Shown one piece after another: positions 35,632 to 44,548 of a stretch of DNA of 64,000 nucleotides. How positions within the stretch are numbered: position 1 is the stretch's first letter; the number at the start of each line of letters is the position of its first letter. Source of the DNA: OFTM382 sp964352615 (GTDB lineage Bacteria > Planctomycetota > Phycisphaerae > Phycisphaerales > UBA1924). The DNA lies in the NCBI GenBank assembly GCA_964352615.1, contig CAYGSG010000004.1, positions 1-64,000 of the forward strand, written 5' to 3'. The notes under the pieces are model-generated. The model saw nothing but the letters and a program-made list of their open reading frames with translations. It made no database searches and was not told the DNA's origin. The position numbers were made by a program, and so were the translations under genes.

Positions 35632-35742
35632 CAGGGTCACAGGGGGTCACCCCCTGCCCTGGACCCTGACCCCTTCCAGCACCCTTGAGCCGCGTTGGGC
35701 GCGGCAAGTGGTGCTGGAACAGGGGAGCCTTCGAGCTCCCCT
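35632..35742. other. candidate origin of transfer (oriT): nested hairpins upstream of MobC
   Basis: CAGGGTC (35632-35638) pairs with GACCCTG (35662-35668) around a second stem AGGGGGT/ACCCCCT (35641-35655). AGGGGAGC/GCTCCCCT (35721-35742) forms a further 8-bp hairpin. A smaller hairpin CCACC/GGTGG lies at 35588-35600. The 382-base gap before mobC carries no convincing gene. Inverted repeats just upstream of MobC/relaxase genes are the normal position of oriT. The nick site is not identified. Confidence 0.5.
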
Positions 35743-35796
35743 GGCACCCCATGACCAAGCCGTCTGAAACGCAGCGCAAAGAGGATCCGTTCAGAG

Positions 35797-36186
35797 ATGG
35801 CCCGCCCCGTCAAACAGCCCGGTGAACAACGCAGCGAGGTCGTCAGGCTCCGCCTGACGCTCGCTGAAGCCGAGCACGTGCGGGCTCAGGCCAGCGCGGC
35901 GTCGCAGTCTGTTTCGGAGTACCTGCGGCGCCGGGCCATCGGCTACACGGTCCCCTCCCCCACCACTGTTCGCGGCGACCCGGCGCTGCTCAGTGAGCTC
36001 AACCGCATCGGCGTCAACGTCAATCAGCTCGCCAAGTCCGTCCACCTGGACCACAAGTTTGTGCGGCACTGGGAGGCGATCGCAGGCGAGCTCCGGCGGG
36101 TCATGGAGCTGGTGGCCCGAACGCAGCATGACCTCGATCTGGACCCCGAGCTCGAAGCGGAACCTGACCTGGGGGCCGCTTCATGA
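35797..36186 (+). CDS. mobC: MobC-like relaxosome accessory protein
   Basis: A 129-residue protein. The N-terminal half is ribbon-helix-helix-like (RSEVVRLRLTLAEAEHVRAQ, QSVSEYLRRRAIG). The C-terminal part has the MobC signature LNRIGVNVNQLAKS. MobC proteins bind oriT and help the relaxase open and nick it. The stop overlaps the relaxase start by four bases (ATGA). Confidence 0.88.
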   Translation: MARPVKQPGEQRSEVVRLRLTLAEAEHVRAQASAASQSVSEYLRRRAIGYTVPSPTTVRGDPALLSELNRIGVNVNQLAKSVHLDHKFVRHWEAIAGELRRVMELVARTQHDLDLDPELEAEPDLGAAS

Positions 36187-37550
36187 TCCCCAAGATCCAT
36201 GCCAAGGGCAGCTCGTTCAAGGGCGCGGCCCAGTACCTCCTCCACGACAAGGACCGGGCTGCGACATCGCAGCGCGTGGTCTCGGCCAAGACCCAGAACC
36301 TGTTCACGACGGACCCTCACACCGCGTGGCGCGTGATGGCGGCCACCGCCCTCAACGCCCACCGGCTCAAGCAGCAAGCGGGCATCCCCAACACAGGCCG
36401 CAAGAGCCGCGACGTGGTCCTGCACGCCACGCTCTCATGGCACCCGGACGAAGCCGCCGGGCTCACCAAGAAAGAGATGCTCAGCGCGGCCCACAAGGCC
36501 ACCAAGGCGCTGGGCGCCGAGGACCGCCAGGCCATCTGGGTCGTCCACGACGACGAGCCCCAGCCCCACATCCACCTGCTCATCAACCGGGTCTCCCCCA
36601 CCGACGGCCGCATGCTGAGCTCCTCGAAGGAGAAGCTCAGGCTCAGCAAGTTCGCGCTCGACTATGAGCGCGATCGCGGCAAGATCCTCTGCGAGGAACG
36701 CGCCCTCAACTGGCAGGCCCGGGACCGGGGTGAGTTCACAAGGGGCAAGAGCGACAAGCCCCGGCACATCCTCGAGCTCGAAGCCGCCAACAGCAACAAA
36801 CCGGGCTTTGACAAGACCAGAATCGAGCAGAAGACACGCGATACCGCGCTGTCCAAGCGCTCCGGGCAGCTCCGTGATCGCCACGCACGCGCCATGCACG
36901 CGATCGACGAGCAGCACCGAACCAAGCGAGCCGAGATCCGGTCTGCAGCCGCCAAGAAGGCCGTGCGCGCCCGCGACGAGGTGCGGTCGTCGTTCAAGGA
37001 CGACTGGCGCGGGCTGATGCGCCGCCACGAGAGCGAACGCACCGCGTTCGAAGCCAATGAGAAGACAACGCTCGGCCGAGTGAGCAACGCCTTCAAGGCG
37101 CTTGACCTCCGCGCGATGCTCAGAGGGAACCGACCCGGCTCGGCGCTGCGGGAGGCGTACAACGTGTTCGCCTCAAGCGGTTCGAGAGCACGCGCTCTGA
37201 TCTCGCGGCAGTCCGGAGAGGTCCGCAAGCTGGAATCAGAACAGAAAGCCGAGGAGCGCTCGGCAGTGCGCGGAGTCCGCGCCGGCATGAACAAGGACCT
37301 CCAGCATGAGGGCAATCGCTACCTCGGCGAACGGGCCTCGGTCCTGCTCAAGCACCAACTCGAAATGGCCGGCAATCGGTCCGAGTGGCGCACCAGGTCT
37401 AAGCAGCGTAGAGAAGCGTTCGACAAGGTCCCCGGCTCGACGCGCGATGAGCGCTCACAGGACCGGGCGGCCGAGGTCCGGGCTATGGCCGCCAGGCACC
37501 GCCAGCGAGGCAAGCCGGGACGGGGCGATGAACGCGAGCACGAGCGGTGA
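36183..37550 (+). CDS. relaxase (MobA/VirD2-type mobilisation nuclease)
   Basis: A 455-residue protein. The relaxase domain covers roughly the first 260 residues, with motif I around Tyr18 (KGAAQYLLHDKD) and the metal-binding motif III VHDDEPQPHIHLLINRV near 120-136. A long, charged, coiled-coil-like region follows, ending in a basic tail (RQRGKPGRGDEREHER). It nicks oriT and pilots the strand through a conjugation pore. Coupled translation with MobC and the adjacent coupling protein support mobilisation. No mating-pore (VirB) genes are in the window, so transfer would depend on another system or on genes outside it. Confidence 0.9.
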   Translation: MIPKIHAKGSSFKGAAQYLLHDKDRAATSQRVVSAKTQNLFTTDPHTAWRVMAATALNAHRLKQQAGIPNTGRKSRDVVLHATLSWHPDEAAGLTKKEMLSAAHKATKALGAEDRQAIWVVHDDEPQPHIHLLINRVSPTDGRMLSSSKEKLRLSKFALDYERDRGKILCEERALNWQARDRGEFTRGKSDKPRHILELEAANSNKPGFDKTRIEQKTRDTALSKRSGQLRDRHARAMHAIDEQHRTKRAEIRSAAAKKAVRARDEVRSSFKDDWRGLMRRHESERTAFEANEKTTLGRVSNAFKALDLRAMLRGNRPGSALREAYNVFASSGSRARALISRQSGEVRKLESEQKAEERSAVRGVRAGMNKDLQHEGNRYLGERASVLLKHQLEMAGNRSEWRTRSKQRREAFDKVPGSTRDERSQDRAAEVRAMAARHRQRGKPGRGDEREHER

Positions 37551-37607
37551 TCCCGCCAGCGGGATTTCGTATGGCTCTGCCCAACCGTTCGGTACACTGC
37601 ATTCGCC

Positions 37608-38024
37608 ATGGACCGCCAGAAGCTCACCGAGGCCTACGAGAAGCTCGAAGCACTCCGCGCGGCGTCTGCCGATCAGCCCGCGCGTACCACGAGCGCTGCC
37701 AAGGAATACTTCCCCGAAGGCCTGCGCGGTACTTCCCTGGAGAACGCGCCTCCGGTCGCAGAACCCTTCGCCAAGGCCGCCCAACCCAGCGCCGAACAAT
37801 CGACCGGCTCCGAGCAGGTCCGCAACACCGGCTCCGACCTGCAGAACCGCCCGCCTCCGGACATGGCCCGTGACGCGGACCGCGCCAAGCACACCACCGG
37901 GATGCAGTCCGATGACGCCGCGGCTCGCAGGGCCGAGTACGCGGCGATGATGGAGAAGATCCAGGAGCGCGAGCAAGGCGCCGACAAGGCCCAGGAGCGC
38001 GGCCTCGATCACGGCATGGGCTGA
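37608..38024 (+). CDS. mobilisation-linked protein, unknown
   Basis: A 138-residue, charged, Ala/Gln-rich protein with helical ends (RQKLTEAYEKLEALRAA, RRAEYAAMMEKIQEREQ) and a disordered middle. It follows the relaxase by 57 bases and overlaps the convergent coupling protein gene by 16 bases at the 3' end. No family is recognised. A structural or adaptor role in the relaxosome is possible. Confidence 0.65.
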   Translation: MDRQKLTEAYEKLEALRAASADQPARTTSAAKEYFPEGLRGTSLENAPPVAEPFAKAAQPSAEQSTGSEQVRNTGSDLQNRPPPDMARDADRAKHTTGMQSDDAAARRAEYAAMMEKIQEREQGADKAQERGLDHGMG

Positions 38025-40924
38025 CGGAGCTCATCGCGGATCGATCGCCGTTCCTCCCTGCCCGCTTGCATGCTCTTGCCCTCATCTCCGTATCGCCACA
38101 GCCAGCCCCGCGACAATTTGATCAGCTTGCGAAGCCCCCGGCGCGCTGCGAACGCGATCGGGACGGTCAAGATCAGCGCGATAACGAGCAGTAGCAGCCA
38201 ACCGAGTAGGAAGAACAGTTCCGGCAGCATGCCCGAGATGAGATCGTAAGCCAAGTCCATCCCGACAAGGGATAGCCACGCTTGCGCCACCCACGAAAAC
38301 GGTGCGGTGAGCACCCAGATGCAGATCATCCACGGCTTGCCGAGCAAGGGTGTTGGCGACTCGATCGCCACGTCTCGGCGGCGTTCCAGCTCCGCGATCT
38401 CAGCTTCAAGTGTCGCCAGCCGCTCTCGCAGCGCACGCCGACGGTCGGCTTCATGGAGATACTCCGAGATGCGCCGGAGCAACCGGCCCGACTCCACGGC
38501 TTCGCCGGCTTCAAGCAGCGCCCTTCGCCTGTCCACCCTGATCGTCGCCAGCTTCTGCTGCTCAGCATCGGGTGTGATCCGCCCTGTGATTTCCTCGATC
38601 ACCGTGCCGCTCACGGGCGAGAGCACCGGCACCGTGACCCGGTCCGTATCGAACGGGTCGAGTGCATCGACGTCGCTCTCGTCTGCGATATCGATCACGC
38701 GCTGCCGATCTTCACCCGCGGGCAGCAGCATGTTGAGACCGACGATCGGGCCCCCGCGAGCGACCTCGCGTCCCGTGTCCACAAGGGACCGCAGGAACGA
38801 CCCCTCCAGCATCGAGGCGTGCAGATCGAATCCCAGGCAGAACTCTTCAACCCCGATCCGCTCAAGAGGCTTGGGATGGTCCGGGTGCGGGTCGAACAAC
38901 CACGCGAAGTGAAGGTCCATGTAGTACGGGCTGCGGAACACCGCCGCCGGACGCCCGCCGCCGATGATGACCAGCGCCAGGCCGACCCCCCCACTCTCGG
39001 GCCGGTCGAAGACGTACCCGATCTCCTCGGGCGTGATCAGCGGCCGCTTGTGCACCGACCCGCTCTCACCCTCGGTCGTGCTGTGCGATGTCCCGGTGGT
39101 GCGAGACTCGCTGGTGGCATCGGTGACGCTCCGCGTGGTCCCGCGCGAGGTGCTGGAGCCTGTGCCAGCCGTGGTGCTCCGGTTTCGGCTCTGCGCGCGC
39201 GAGTGGGAACTGCTCCTCCCGAAGCTCTGGTTCTCCGAACTGGAATACGACTGGTTCTGGCCCGTTGACTGGCTGTCCGTCTGGCCGCTCGATCCCGAAC
39301 GGCCACTGCTGCTTGTGTGGCCCGTGCCAGACTGGCGTGTGCTGGTGTCTCCCATCGACCACCCGCTGTTGAGAGACCACGTGTCCGACGTGCCCGCGCT
39401 GCGGCTCTGGTTGGTGCTGTTGGAGCTCGACTGGTTCCAGCCGGCGGTCTGCGACATACCCATGGACCGGCTGAAGTTCGTCCCGGTCGAGCTCGTCACC
39501 CCTCCGGACCTGGACGCGTTCTGCGACGTGCCGCGGGTGCTCGATTCTCCCGTCCCTTCGGTGCGGCTTTGGTTCTCGCTCTCGGACTCCGAATGCGATG
39601 TCCCGTCTGTGATGCTGGTGGAGCGCCCGTGCGTGACCGATGAGCTCTCGGTCATGGTCGTGCTGGATGTCCTCACCGTGCGGACCAGCTCGGTGTCGCC
39701 GACAAGTTTGGCAACGTACTCGCGCGTGAACTGATCGTCGATCGAGAAGAACAGCTTGGTGCCAGCGCAGCCGAGGAACGTCTCCCAGCTCCCCCCGTAG
39801 TGCTTCTTGAGCTGTTCGAGGCTCTGCAACACGAACAGCATCGTGACGCCGTAGCCCGCGATGTAGGAGACCGCGTGCTCGATCGTCGGCATCGTCTCGA
39901 GTCTTGCGAATTCATCGAGCACCATCAGCACGCGGTGGCCAGACGCGGGCTGCTCTGCGATCTCTTCCATGCGAGCGGTCGTCAGCGCCACCATCAGCCG
40001 CAGCCACCGCGCGTGGGTCGTCATGTAGCGCTGCGGCAGGCACAGATAGACGCTGACACCCTTGGGGTCGGTCTTCAGATCCGCGAGGTCGAAGTCCGAT
40101 CCGCCGAGCACACCCTGCATCTTCGGGCTGTCGAGGAACTTGGTGTTCAGGTCCAGCGGCGCGTGGTAGCCCTCAAACTGCTTGGGGGCTTTGATCAACA
40201 GATCGGCCATGTGATCGCCGATGCCCGCGATGATCCCCCCCAGCGCGGTGTTGCGCGCCAGCCCTTCCCAGAGGAGCTGGCGGGCCGATGGCACGTCGTC
40301 TGATCCTTCCGTTCTCAAGAGCTCCGCGCCCGCCTGATCGCCGTGCCGGATCAGCTCCCGCACCGTGAGCAGGTCTCGCCTTCCCTCGAACATCGCGTGG
40401 GTGAGCACATGCAGGACCAGCCCCTTGAGCATCTTCTTGGCCGTCTCCTGCCAATCCGGATCGCTCGCCCGTTCACTGACGACGATCAGCGCATCGGCGA
40501 TCAGGTCCGCGTCATCGATCACCGTGGGGCTCTCGGGATCGAGCGCATCGAGCGGGTTGAACCGCGAGCGGTACCGGTCGTCGACGTGGCTCGCCCCGAA
40601 CGGATCGAGCACGTGCACCCGCTGGCCCATCCCCTCGCAGTAGGCGGACCCCGCGCCCCGGCGGGCGGCCGTGACCGTCGCGTTCTCTCCCTTGGGGTCG
40701 AGCACGAACACCGACCCCGGCCAGAGGCACAGATTCGGGATAACCGTGGTCGTGCCCTTGCCCGCCCGGTTGCCGCTGACCAGCACGATGTGCCGGTCGT
40801 CGGTGTACCCGAGCATGCTCCCATCGGCCGGCGAACGGCCGAGCCAGAACTGGCCGTCCCGGAACGCTCGGTTCTGAGCCACTTCAGTGGCATCCGCCCA
40901 TTCAGCTGTTGCCAACCGCTCCAT
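38009..40924 (-). CDS. VirD4/TraG-type coupling protein with Ser/Thr-rich linker and C-terminal TM pair
   Basis: A 971-residue protein. Walker A is GNRAGKGTTT near 51-60 and Walker B VLMVLDEFARLETM near 330, with the family motif MLFVLQSLEQLKKHYG. This is the ATPase that links relaxosome and secretion channel. Two features are odd. Residues ~412-625 are a low-complexity Ser/Thr/Gly/Asn linker inserted after the ATPase core. The two membrane segments lie at the C-terminus (near 850-875 and 900-925) after a coiled coil (RRALRERLATLEAEIAELERRRD), whereas typical coupling proteins carry them at the N-terminus. A CCCCCCCACT site lies at 38986-38995. Confidence 0.85.
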   Translation of the reverse strand: MERLATAEWADATEVAQNRAFRDGQFWLGRSPADGSMLGYTDDRHIVLVSGNRAGKGTTTVIPNLCLWPGSVFVLDPKGENATVTAARRGAGSAYCEGMGQRVHVLDPFGASHVDDRYRSRFNPLDALDPESPTVIDDADLIADALIVVSERASDPDWQETAKKMLKGLVLHVLTHAMFEGRRDLLTVRELIRHGDQAGAELLRTEGSDDVPSARQLLWEGLARNTALGGIIAGIGDHMADLLIKAPKQFEGYHAPLDLNTKFLDSPKMQGVLGGSDFDLADLKTDPKGVSVYLCLPQRYMTTHARWLRLMVALTTARMEEIAEQPASGHRVLMVLDEFARLETMPTIEHAVSYIAGYGVTMLFVLQSLEQLKKHYGGSWETFLGCAGTKLFFSIDDQFTREYVAKLVGDTELVRTVRTSSTTMTESSSVTHGRSTSITDGTSHSESESENQSRTEGTGESSTRGTSQNASRSGGVTSSTGTNFSRSMGMSQTAGWNQSSSNSTNQSRSAGTSDTWSLNSGWSMGDTSTRQSGTGHTSSSGRSGSSGQTDSQSTGQNQSYSSSENQSFGRSSSHSRAQSRNRSTTAGTGSSTSRGTTRSVTDATSESRTTGTSHSTTEGESGSVHKRPLITPEEIGYVFDRPESGGVGLALVIIGGGRPAAVFRSPYYMDLHFAWLFDPHPDHPKPLERIGVEEFCLGFDLHASMLEGSFLRSLVDTGREVARGGPIVGLNMLLPAGEDRQRVIDIADESDVDALDPFDTDRVTVPVLSPVSGTVIEEITGRITPDAEQQKLATIRVDRRRALLEAGEAVESGRLLRRISEYLHEADRRRALRERLATLEAEIAELERRRDVAIESPTPLLGKPWMICIWVLTAPFSWVAQAWLSLVGMDLAYDLISGMLPELFFLLGWLLLLVIALILTVPIAFAARRGLRKLIKLSRGWLWRYGDEGKSMQAGREERRSIRDELRQPMP

Positions 40925-41090
40925 GCCGATCCCTCCCGCCCCGTGGCGCCACTCCCCCGCTGTCGTGCACCCGCATGAGGCGAAGTTTCCTATAGGATTC
41001 CTGCGCCAGATGAGCTACTGATGCAAGGCCAGAGCGCGGTGCTCTGAGACCTGTTCACTCACGACCTCGCAACGATCCTGGTACTGGCTC

Positions 41091-42059
41091 ATGACATCTG
41101 ACGCGGAGATTACAAGCTTCAAGCGCGACATCAACCTCACCGAGTTCATGGTGAGCCGTGGCTACACCCTCGACGCGAAGGCCTCGTCGCGCAGTTCTGT
41201 GGTGATGGTGAACGATGAACACGACAAGCTCGTTGTCACGCGGGGTCGTGACCAGAATTGGGTGTATTTCTCGGTACGAGACGCACAGGATTGTGGAAGC
41301 ATCATCGACTTCGTGCAAAGCCGTGGCGCTGGACACTTGGGCCGCGTCCGCCAGCTCTTGCGCCCTTGGGTGGGCGAGCCGGCGGACGGACAACATGAAC
41401 GGCCCAGGGCTGACCCGAAGCGCTTTGTGCGAGACCTCGAACCGGTCGAGCGCGACATCACGGCCGTCCGCGCCCGCTGGGAGGCGATGGAGCCGGTTCA
41501 GGGCCCCCACCGCTACCTCTGTAGCGAGCGATGCATCCCCGCCTCTGTGCTGGCCTCTGCTCGGCTGCAAGGCCGCATCCGCAGCGATGAGTTCGGTAAC
41601 GCGGCGTTCGTGCACCACAACGAGGACGGCGTCTGCGGGTACGAGATCCGCGGGCCCGAGTTCAAGGGCTTTGCCAAGGGCGGTCTCAAGGGGCTCTTCT
41701 CTAGCAGCGCAGAGCCGAACGACACCCGAGCCGTCTTCGCGGAGAGCGCGATCGATGCGTTGTCCTATTGGGCGCTGCACCCTGATCCACACACTCGGAT
41801 CTTCAGCTTCAGCGGGCAGCTCGGAGCGAGCCAGCCAGCACTCATCGCGTCGGCCATACAGGGCATGCCTCCGGCAACGGAGATCGTGCTTGCAATGGAC
41901 CGAGACAAAGCCGGAGTCGCACTGGCGGCGCGGCTTGGCGACATCTTCACCGCTGTGGGGCGCGACGAACTGACACTGACACACCAACGGCCCAACGGCC
42001 CAGGCACCGACTGGAACGATGAGCTGCGGCTCGCAGGACCGGCACCGACACGGCGTTGA
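41091..42059 (+). CDS. DUF3991/TOPRIM-domain protein
   Basis: A 322-residue protein. The N-terminal part (INLTEFMVSRGYTLD, WVYFSVRDAQDCGSIIDFVQ) recalls primase-like zinc-free domains of mobile elements. DUF3991 follows (YLCSERCIPASVL, NAAFVHHNEDGVCGYEIRG). The TOPRIM domain has FAESAIDALSYW near 215 and VLAMDRDKAG near 265, with a DWNDEL end. TOPRIM enzymes make or break phosphodiester bonds; this type is thought to prime plasmid DNA after transfer. It is divergent from the coupling protein gene. Confidence 0.85.
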   Translation: MTSDAEITSFKRDINLTEFMVSRGYTLDAKASSRSSVVMVNDEHDKLVVTRGRDQNWVYFSVRDAQDCGSIIDFVQSRGAGHLGRVRQLLRPWVGEPADGQHERPRADPKRFVRDLEPVERDITAVRARWEAMEPVQGPHRYLCSERCIPASVLASARLQGRIRSDEFGNAAFVHHNEDGVCGYEIRGPEFKGFAKGGLKGLFSSSAEPNDTRAVFAESAIDALSYWALHPDPHTRIFSFSGQLGASQPALIASAIQGMPPATEIVLAMDRDKAGVALAARLGDIFTAVGRDELTLTHQRPNGPGTDWNDELRLAGPAPTRR

Positions 42060-42085
42060 TGGACTCGACTGCGTCTTAGACCTCG

Positions 42086-42670
42086 TTATTGCCCTTGCTT
42101 GGCCGACTGGCCCCTGCCCCACTGCCGCCAGATTTCGGTCTCGCCTCGCAGGGCGATCTGCTCGACCAGTTCGGGTAGGTCTTCCTGCGGCACGCCGTGT
42201 TTGACCTGGCACCGGGCGTACGCCTGAACCGCAGGCATGTAGTCCGGCCAGACTTCGAGCGCCGAGCGGTACTCTTCCATGGCGCTGCCGATCTGGCCCG
42301 CGCGTTCGAGCGTCATCGCGAGATTGGTGCGTGGATCGGGGTGGCCCGGCATGAGCTTGCGAGCCCATTCGAATTCTGATGCCGCTTGATACAGCTTGCC
42401 CTGGCGCAGGTACAACACGCCGAGATTGTTGTGGGCGGGCCCGTGGTAGAGGTCTGCCGTGAGAGCCTCGATGAGCAATTCTTCGCCGCGCGAGTCGTCG
42501 CCGCCGTCGATCGCCGCGACGGCTGACTGCGTGAGCATCTCGGCTCGAAGAGGGCTGCGCGCTTCCGCCGACGCGGGTTTGTAGGGCCCGCCGGTCGATG
42601 CGCATCCGGTCAACGCGAGCGGCAGCCCAAGCAGTACAAGACATTGGATGGTGATCCAGAATCGACTCAC
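42086..42670 (-). CDS. TPR lipoprotein, last gene of the type II secretion operon
   Basis: The protein is 194 residues from a GTG at 42670, which overlaps the stop of the upstream gene (GTGA). The lipobox is LALTGCAS (Cys near 20). TPR-like helices follow (YHGPAHNNLGVLYLRQGKLYQAASEFEWARKL is the clearest unit, described here in two parts: GPAHNNLGVLYLRQGKLYQA and ASEFEWARKLMPGHPDPR). It may act like a pilotin or scaffold for the secretin. The longer upstream frame overlaps gspM and is rejected. Confidence 0.8.
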   Translation of the reverse strand: MSRFWITIQCLVLLGLPLALTGCASTGGPYKPASAEARSPLRAEMLTQSAVAAIDGGDDSRGEELLIEALTADLYHGPAHNNLGVLYLRQGKLYQAASEFEWARKLMPGHPDPRTNLAMTLERAGQIGSAMEEYRSALEVWPDYMPAVQAYARCQVKHGVPQEDLPELVEQIALRGETEIWRQWGRGQSAKQGQ

Positions 42671-43200
42671 GGGGTGCTCCCTTGCGCGTACGGCGCGGTG
42701 ACGACCAAGCTCCCGGTGAATGTTCCCAGGGCGGAGCCGCGACCATTTACTGCGGTCAGCTCGATGGAAGTAACCGTCCACCGCGGCGCCGCCTCCTGCC
42801 ATGCTCGCATAAAAGACCCAAGCGTGGGCGCGCTGATCGATCGAAGACTGATGCGGACGGACTGCTCGCGGAGTTGGACGCCACCCGACGGCTGGCCGGG
42901 CACGGGTCGATCGCCGGTGGGCGTGATGCCCTGGAGCGTCTCGGCGGGAAGCCCCGCGGCGGACACCGCTGAGCGAGCGAGCGCGAGGACGTCCGCATCG
43001 GGCCGAGCGCCCCAGGAGATCTGATGCGAAGTAGCATTGAGGCCTTCGAGCTCGGCAAGTTCGTTTGAGACAAGCACAGCGTTGGCCTGAGCATCTCTGA
43101 ACGCTTGCTGCTCACCAGTGAGTCGCACCACCTGCCAGGTGCAGACCAGACCAGCGGCGATCGGCACGGCAAACAGCAGGATTGAATGCATTCTGTTCAC
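42667..43200 (-). CDS. GspM-like inner-membrane component
   Basis: A 177-residue protein with one N-terminal membrane helix (SILLFAVPIAAGLVCTWQVV) followed by a coiled coil and a ferredoxin-like periplasmic domain. This matches GspM/PilO in size and layout. Assignment relies on topology and operon position between the L-like and TPR genes, as sequence similarity in this family is weak. Confidence 0.65.
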   Translation of the reverse strand: MNRMHSILLFAVPIAAGLVCTWQVVRLTGEQQAFRDAQANAVLVSNELAELEGLNATSHQISWGARPDADVLALARSAVSAAGLPAETLQGITPTGDRPVPGQPSGGVQLREQSVRISLRSISAPTLGSFMRAWQEAAPRWTVTSIELTAVNGRGSALGTFTGSLVVTAPYAQGSTP

Positions 43201-44072
43201 TGGGTTGGCCCTCGGCGGGCTCTACGATCGCAAACGAGATCGAGACGGACCTGGCCGCGCTGCGTGGTCATGCCCGGCTGCTGAGCGGCCCAGAAAACGG
43301 GGTCGGGCTTCCACGCCGAGGCGAAACTGTCTGCTGATGCCGTGGTTTCATGGAGCGTGCGCACACGCAGCGTGGTGCCGGTTGCGGTCAGCGACTCGGT
43401 CTGGGCGACAATACCTCGCGGCCAGGCCTCAAGCGCCGCAGCAAGCGTGGGCACCGCGCCGTCCGCGCCGGTGTAGCTGGCTGAAGATGAATCGAGCGCG
43501 CGGAGCCTGCGGAGCTCGGCCGTGAGCCGGAGCCTTGGCAGCTGGCCCGAGAGCGACGGCCCGAGCCTATCAGTGATGGCCTGAGCCGAAGCCGTGCGCA
43601 TGGCTGCTGCGTTGGTTGTAAGAGACTCGCTGCGGAGATAGAGGCCTACTGCAATCACGCCGAGCAACAGCGAGGCTGCGATCGAGCCGAGCAATGCGAG
43701 CCTGCCTCTGGCGAGCTTGATCGCTGGTGGAGCAGCCTCGAAGCAAGCGAGATTGAAGCTGTCTGGGGACGCGTCGGAACCGAGCCAGTCCGGGACTAAT
43801 TCGGGCTCGACTCGCAGGCTTCCCTGTTCAAGAAACAGGCTCAGTTGATCCCATTCGATCCCGCACGCGAGGATAGTGTTGCCGGTTCGTACGTAGACCG
43901 CGTGGACCTGTTCGATCGGACATGGGAGGAAACGCTCGAACGCGAACCCGAGCCTGCGACGCGCGTTGATCGAGCCCGCACTGCGGCTGCCGATGAGCGA
44001 GGCATCCAATGACGCCCAGTAGAGGTGGTCCTCTGCGACGTGTGCGGTTTGATCATTCGGCTTGCCGGTCAT
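43197..44072 (-). CDS. GspL-like inner-membrane component
   Basis: A 291-residue protein. The cytoplasmic part (about 1-118) is followed by one membrane helix (LALLGSIAASLLLGVIAVGL near 127-146) and a periplasmic domain. This is the GspL/PilM-PilN-like layout, although the cytoplasmic half is shorter than in canonical GspL. It overlaps its neighbours by four bases on both sides. Confidence 0.65.
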   Translation of the reverse strand: MTGKPNDQTAHVAEDHLYWASLDASLIGSRSAGSINARRRLGFAFERFLPCPIEQVHAVYVRTGNTILACGIEWDQLSLFLEQGSLRVEPELVPDWLGSDASPDSFNLACFEAAPPAIKLARGRLALLGSIAASLLLGVIAVGLYLRSESLTTNAAAMRTASAQAITDRLGPSLSGQLPRLRLTAELRRLRALDSSSASYTGADGAVPTLAAALEAWPRGIVAQTESLTATGTTLRVRTLHETTASADSFASAWKPDPVFWAAQQPGMTTQRGQVRLDLVCDRRARRGPTQ

Positions 44073-44548
44073 CGCGCCTCCCGCTGCAGCGACAGTCTCT
44101 GGGTGCGTCCGGCGAACTCAACATCGACACCGGCCGCATCGATCAACGCGATTCTGTGCTGGCTGATGACCGATCCGGCTCGGGCCCGGTGGATCTTGTG
44201 GGTGCCGGGGTCGTAGAGCACGGCGGAGAGGCCCTGGTCTTCGTCCGTTGCGATCGCAAGCAGCTCGAGACTCAGCGGAGCTGTCTGCGTAGGCCGGGGC
44301 GAAGCCGGCTCATCGACAGCATCCACCGGGAACGGTTGCCAAAGGGCGACATCGAACGCGGTCCAATCGATCAGGGACTCGACTGCTGTAGAAACACCGG
44401 CTTCCAACTCGATGGACGGTTGAGCACCGCCGAAGCCACTGGGCCTCGTAGGGGCCAGCGCCCACACGGCCGCGACGAGCACCGCCACCGCGCTCAGCGC
44501 GCAGGTAGCCCGCGTCAGCATGCGGAGTCTTGCGAGTGGATCAGGCAT
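44069..44548 (-). CDS. GspC/PilP-like periplasmic component
   Basis: The protein is 159 residues from the ATG at 44548, which overlaps the upstream gspK-like gene by eight bases. One membrane helix (ATCALSAVAVLVAAVWALAP) is followed by a linker and a small beta domain (LLAIATDEDQGLSAVLYD, KIHRARAGSVI, VEFAGRTQRLSL). The pattern is that of the GspC homology region or PilP, which contacts the secretin. The frame continues upstream to 44779 but is antisense-free shadow of gspK there and rejected. Confidence 0.65.
   Translation of the reverse strand: MPDPLARLRMLTRATCALSAVAVLVAAVWALAPTRPSGFGGAQPSIELEAGVSTAVESLIDWTAFDVALWQPFPVDAVDEPASPRPTQTAPLSLELLAIATDEDQGLSAVLYDPGTHKIHRARAGSVISQHRIALIDAAGVDVEFAGRTQRLSLQREAR

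Noticed and set aside
35554..35688. 44-codon GTG frame (WYKNYRYAATYGG...)
   Set aside because: No ribosome binding site, and it lies across the inverted repeats better explained as oriT structure.
38282..39268. 328-codon plus-strand frame opposite the coupling protein
   Set aside because: Mirror of the Ser/Thr-rich linker and C-terminus; composition is that of a GC-driven shadow frame.
41055..42746. 563-codon minus-strand frame
   Set aside because: It is the complement of the DUF3991/TOPRIM gene and has Arg/Ala-rich shadow composition without any family motif.
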